A stretch of 6,149 bases of DNA. It comes from Bacteroidales bacterium. GTDB taxonomy: Bacteria > Bacteroidota > Bacteroidia > Bacteroidales > VadinHA17. The translations under genes were made by a program, and so were the position numbers. A model generated the notes under the pieces. That model saw nothing but the letters and a program-made list of their open reading frames with translations. It was not told the origin of the DNA and ran no database searches. This document shows positions 5,281-6,149 of this stretch, in pieces (the stretch's first letter is position 1; each line of letters starts with the position of its first letter). The stretch lies in contig DAIDJT010000160.1 of the NCBI GenBank assembly GCA_027451265.1, forward strand, positions 1 to 6,149, read 5' to 3'.

Positions 5281-6149
5281 TCACTTCTTCTCAAGAACCA
5301 AAACAACCTTGTTGAAATTTGCAGCTGCATTCACAACATTCCGGAAACCGCTGAATTCAGAGGGCTCAATAAATATCGACCGGTAATACTCATCAATGTC
5401 AACTGTGTATATGTCTCCGGTGTAAGACCATGTGGAGACAAATCCGAAGGCTTTTTCACCTCCTGCTGTACCGATGACGTTCATTTCCGAAGCCTCCGGA
5501 TTAATAATCCTGTACCCTTCCGGGACCCTGAGTACAAGCCGTCTGTAGTACCAGCGGTTAAAGCTTGATTCAGCACTTCGCACCTTGTTCTCCTGGTCAT
5601 ATAATTCAACCTGGGGTCCGATAATCTCCCCGAAATTAAACAGAATCTTTTCTCCTGCCGTTTCAAGTAGTGATGCCGTTGTGAAATCACTGAAAATAAT
5701 GAACCCGGCATTGCTGATGAAGTCAATGTCAGTTTTGTCAAGACAGGTCAGTCTTTTATAATCAGGATTTGTGGCCTTGGATTCCATTACTGATTTCAGC
5801 AACTCCTGTTTCTTTTCTTCATCTATACTCCTGTATATCTGAGATATATAACCACCACTCAATCCCCTTAAACCCCTTGTGGCAATAATTGCTGTGAGGT
5901 TGGTCCCCAGGTCAGGTGAGATTTCAATATACATATTGTCATAGTTGTCCCGATATGGCGCGGGTTCGATATACTTTATCTTTCCCACACCAGATTCAAA
6001 GTCGCCTATCTTTACGCCAGAGATGAAAAGTCCGTAATTTGCAGTCAGTTCGCCAGGGACACAGCCTACCCGGTACAGGTCATTTGCGGGGTCTATATAG
6101 ACCTTATCATCAGCCAGGTAAATCAGGTACTTCTGAAGGTAATTCCATG
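5281..6149 (-). CDS. C-terminal part of a DUF3857/transglutaminase-like protein (partial)
   Basis: The frame runs uninterrupted off the right edge, leaving the last 288 residues. A GTG at 5986-5988 is internal, because 53 further codons continue the same domain upstream. The first visible part, IYLADDKVYIDPAND, looks like the end of a transglutaminase-like core, with the Asp of IDP as the likely third catalytic residue. The Cys and His would lie outside the window. Then RVGCVPGELTANYGLFISG matches the post-core segment of DUF3857-DUF3858 proteins, and the remaining ~230 residues are beta-rich, resembling a DUF3858-type C-terminal domain ending in VVLVLEKK. Such proteins in Bacteroidota are usually large and exported, but no N-terminus is seen here to confirm that. 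The gene stops 110 bp upstream of the recF ATG on the same strand; recF has its own promoter in that gap. The substrate is unknown. Confidence 0.75.
   Translation of the reverse strand, partial: WNYLQKYLIYLADDKVYIDPANDLYRVGCVPGELTANYGLFISGVKIGDFESGVGKIKYIEPAPYRDNYDNMYIEISPDLGTNLTAIIATRGLRGLSGGYISQIYRSIDEEKKQELLKSVMESKATNPDYKRLTCLDKTDIDFISNAGFIIFSDFTTASLLETAGEKILFNFGEIIGPQVELYDQENKVRSAESSFNRWYYRRLVLRVPEGYRIINPEASEMNVIGTAGGEKAFGFVSTWSYTGDIYTVDIDEYYRSIFIEPSEFSGFRNVVNAAANFNKVVLVLEKK

Noticed and set aside
5986..5988. GTG as the start of a 235-residue protein at the right end
   Set aside because: The frame stays open for 53 more codons to the edge, and those residues carry recognisable transglutaminase-like end motifs, so the GTG is internal.

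Overview
The window looks like chromosomal DNA of a Bacteroidota (Bacteroidales-like) bacterium of moderate GC. Three things point there. NrnA, Ndk and the protein beginning at 408 lie together, as they do around GldI-type FKBP lipoproteins in this phylum. Genes here mostly lack Shine-Dalgarno sequences and instead have A/T-rich leaders with TAnnTTTG-type -7 boxes. A DUF3857/DUF3858-like transglutaminase protein is also present. The first ~205 bases do not belong with the rest: they are much richer in GC (about 73% in 101-200, against about 48% in 231-330, counted by eye). They encode the end of an unrelated two-helix membrane protein that breaks off inside the lipoprotein gene.

Layout, left to right. 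1 to ~205: foreign or chimeric high-GC fragment with a partial membrane protein on +. ~205-408 (-): the first 68 codons of a lipoprotein resembling the N-terminus of GldI-like FKBP peptidyl-prolyl isomerases, cut at the junction. 405-1445 (-): nrnA-like DHH/DHHA1 phosphoesterase with a GTG start, its stop overlapping the lipoprotein start by ATGA. 1446-1530: divergent intergenic region with a candidate nrnA promoter. 1531-1950 (+): ndk. 1993-3741 (+): a 582-residue cytosolic protein with a transglutaminase-like Cys/His core and a possible degenerate second core at its C-terminus; this is the least characterised gene here. 3742-3760: 19-bp convergent gap. 3761-4051 (-): DUF721/DciA-like protein. 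4055-5170 (-): recF. 5195-5224 (-): a good Bacteroidota promoter for recF. 5281-6149 (-): C-terminal 288 residues of a DUF3857-type transglutaminase-like protein, entering from the right edge.

Functional themes: nucleotide housekeeping (Ndk makes NTPs/dNTPs; NrnA degrades nanoRNA and pAp) and replication/repair (RecF loads recombination machinery at gaps; DUF721/DciA proteins assist the replicative helicase). Two unrelated transglutaminase-fold proteins flank these, one cytosolic and one probably exported. I see no CRISPR array, tRNA, rRNA, insertion sequence or defence system. No stretch over 300 bases lacks a gene.
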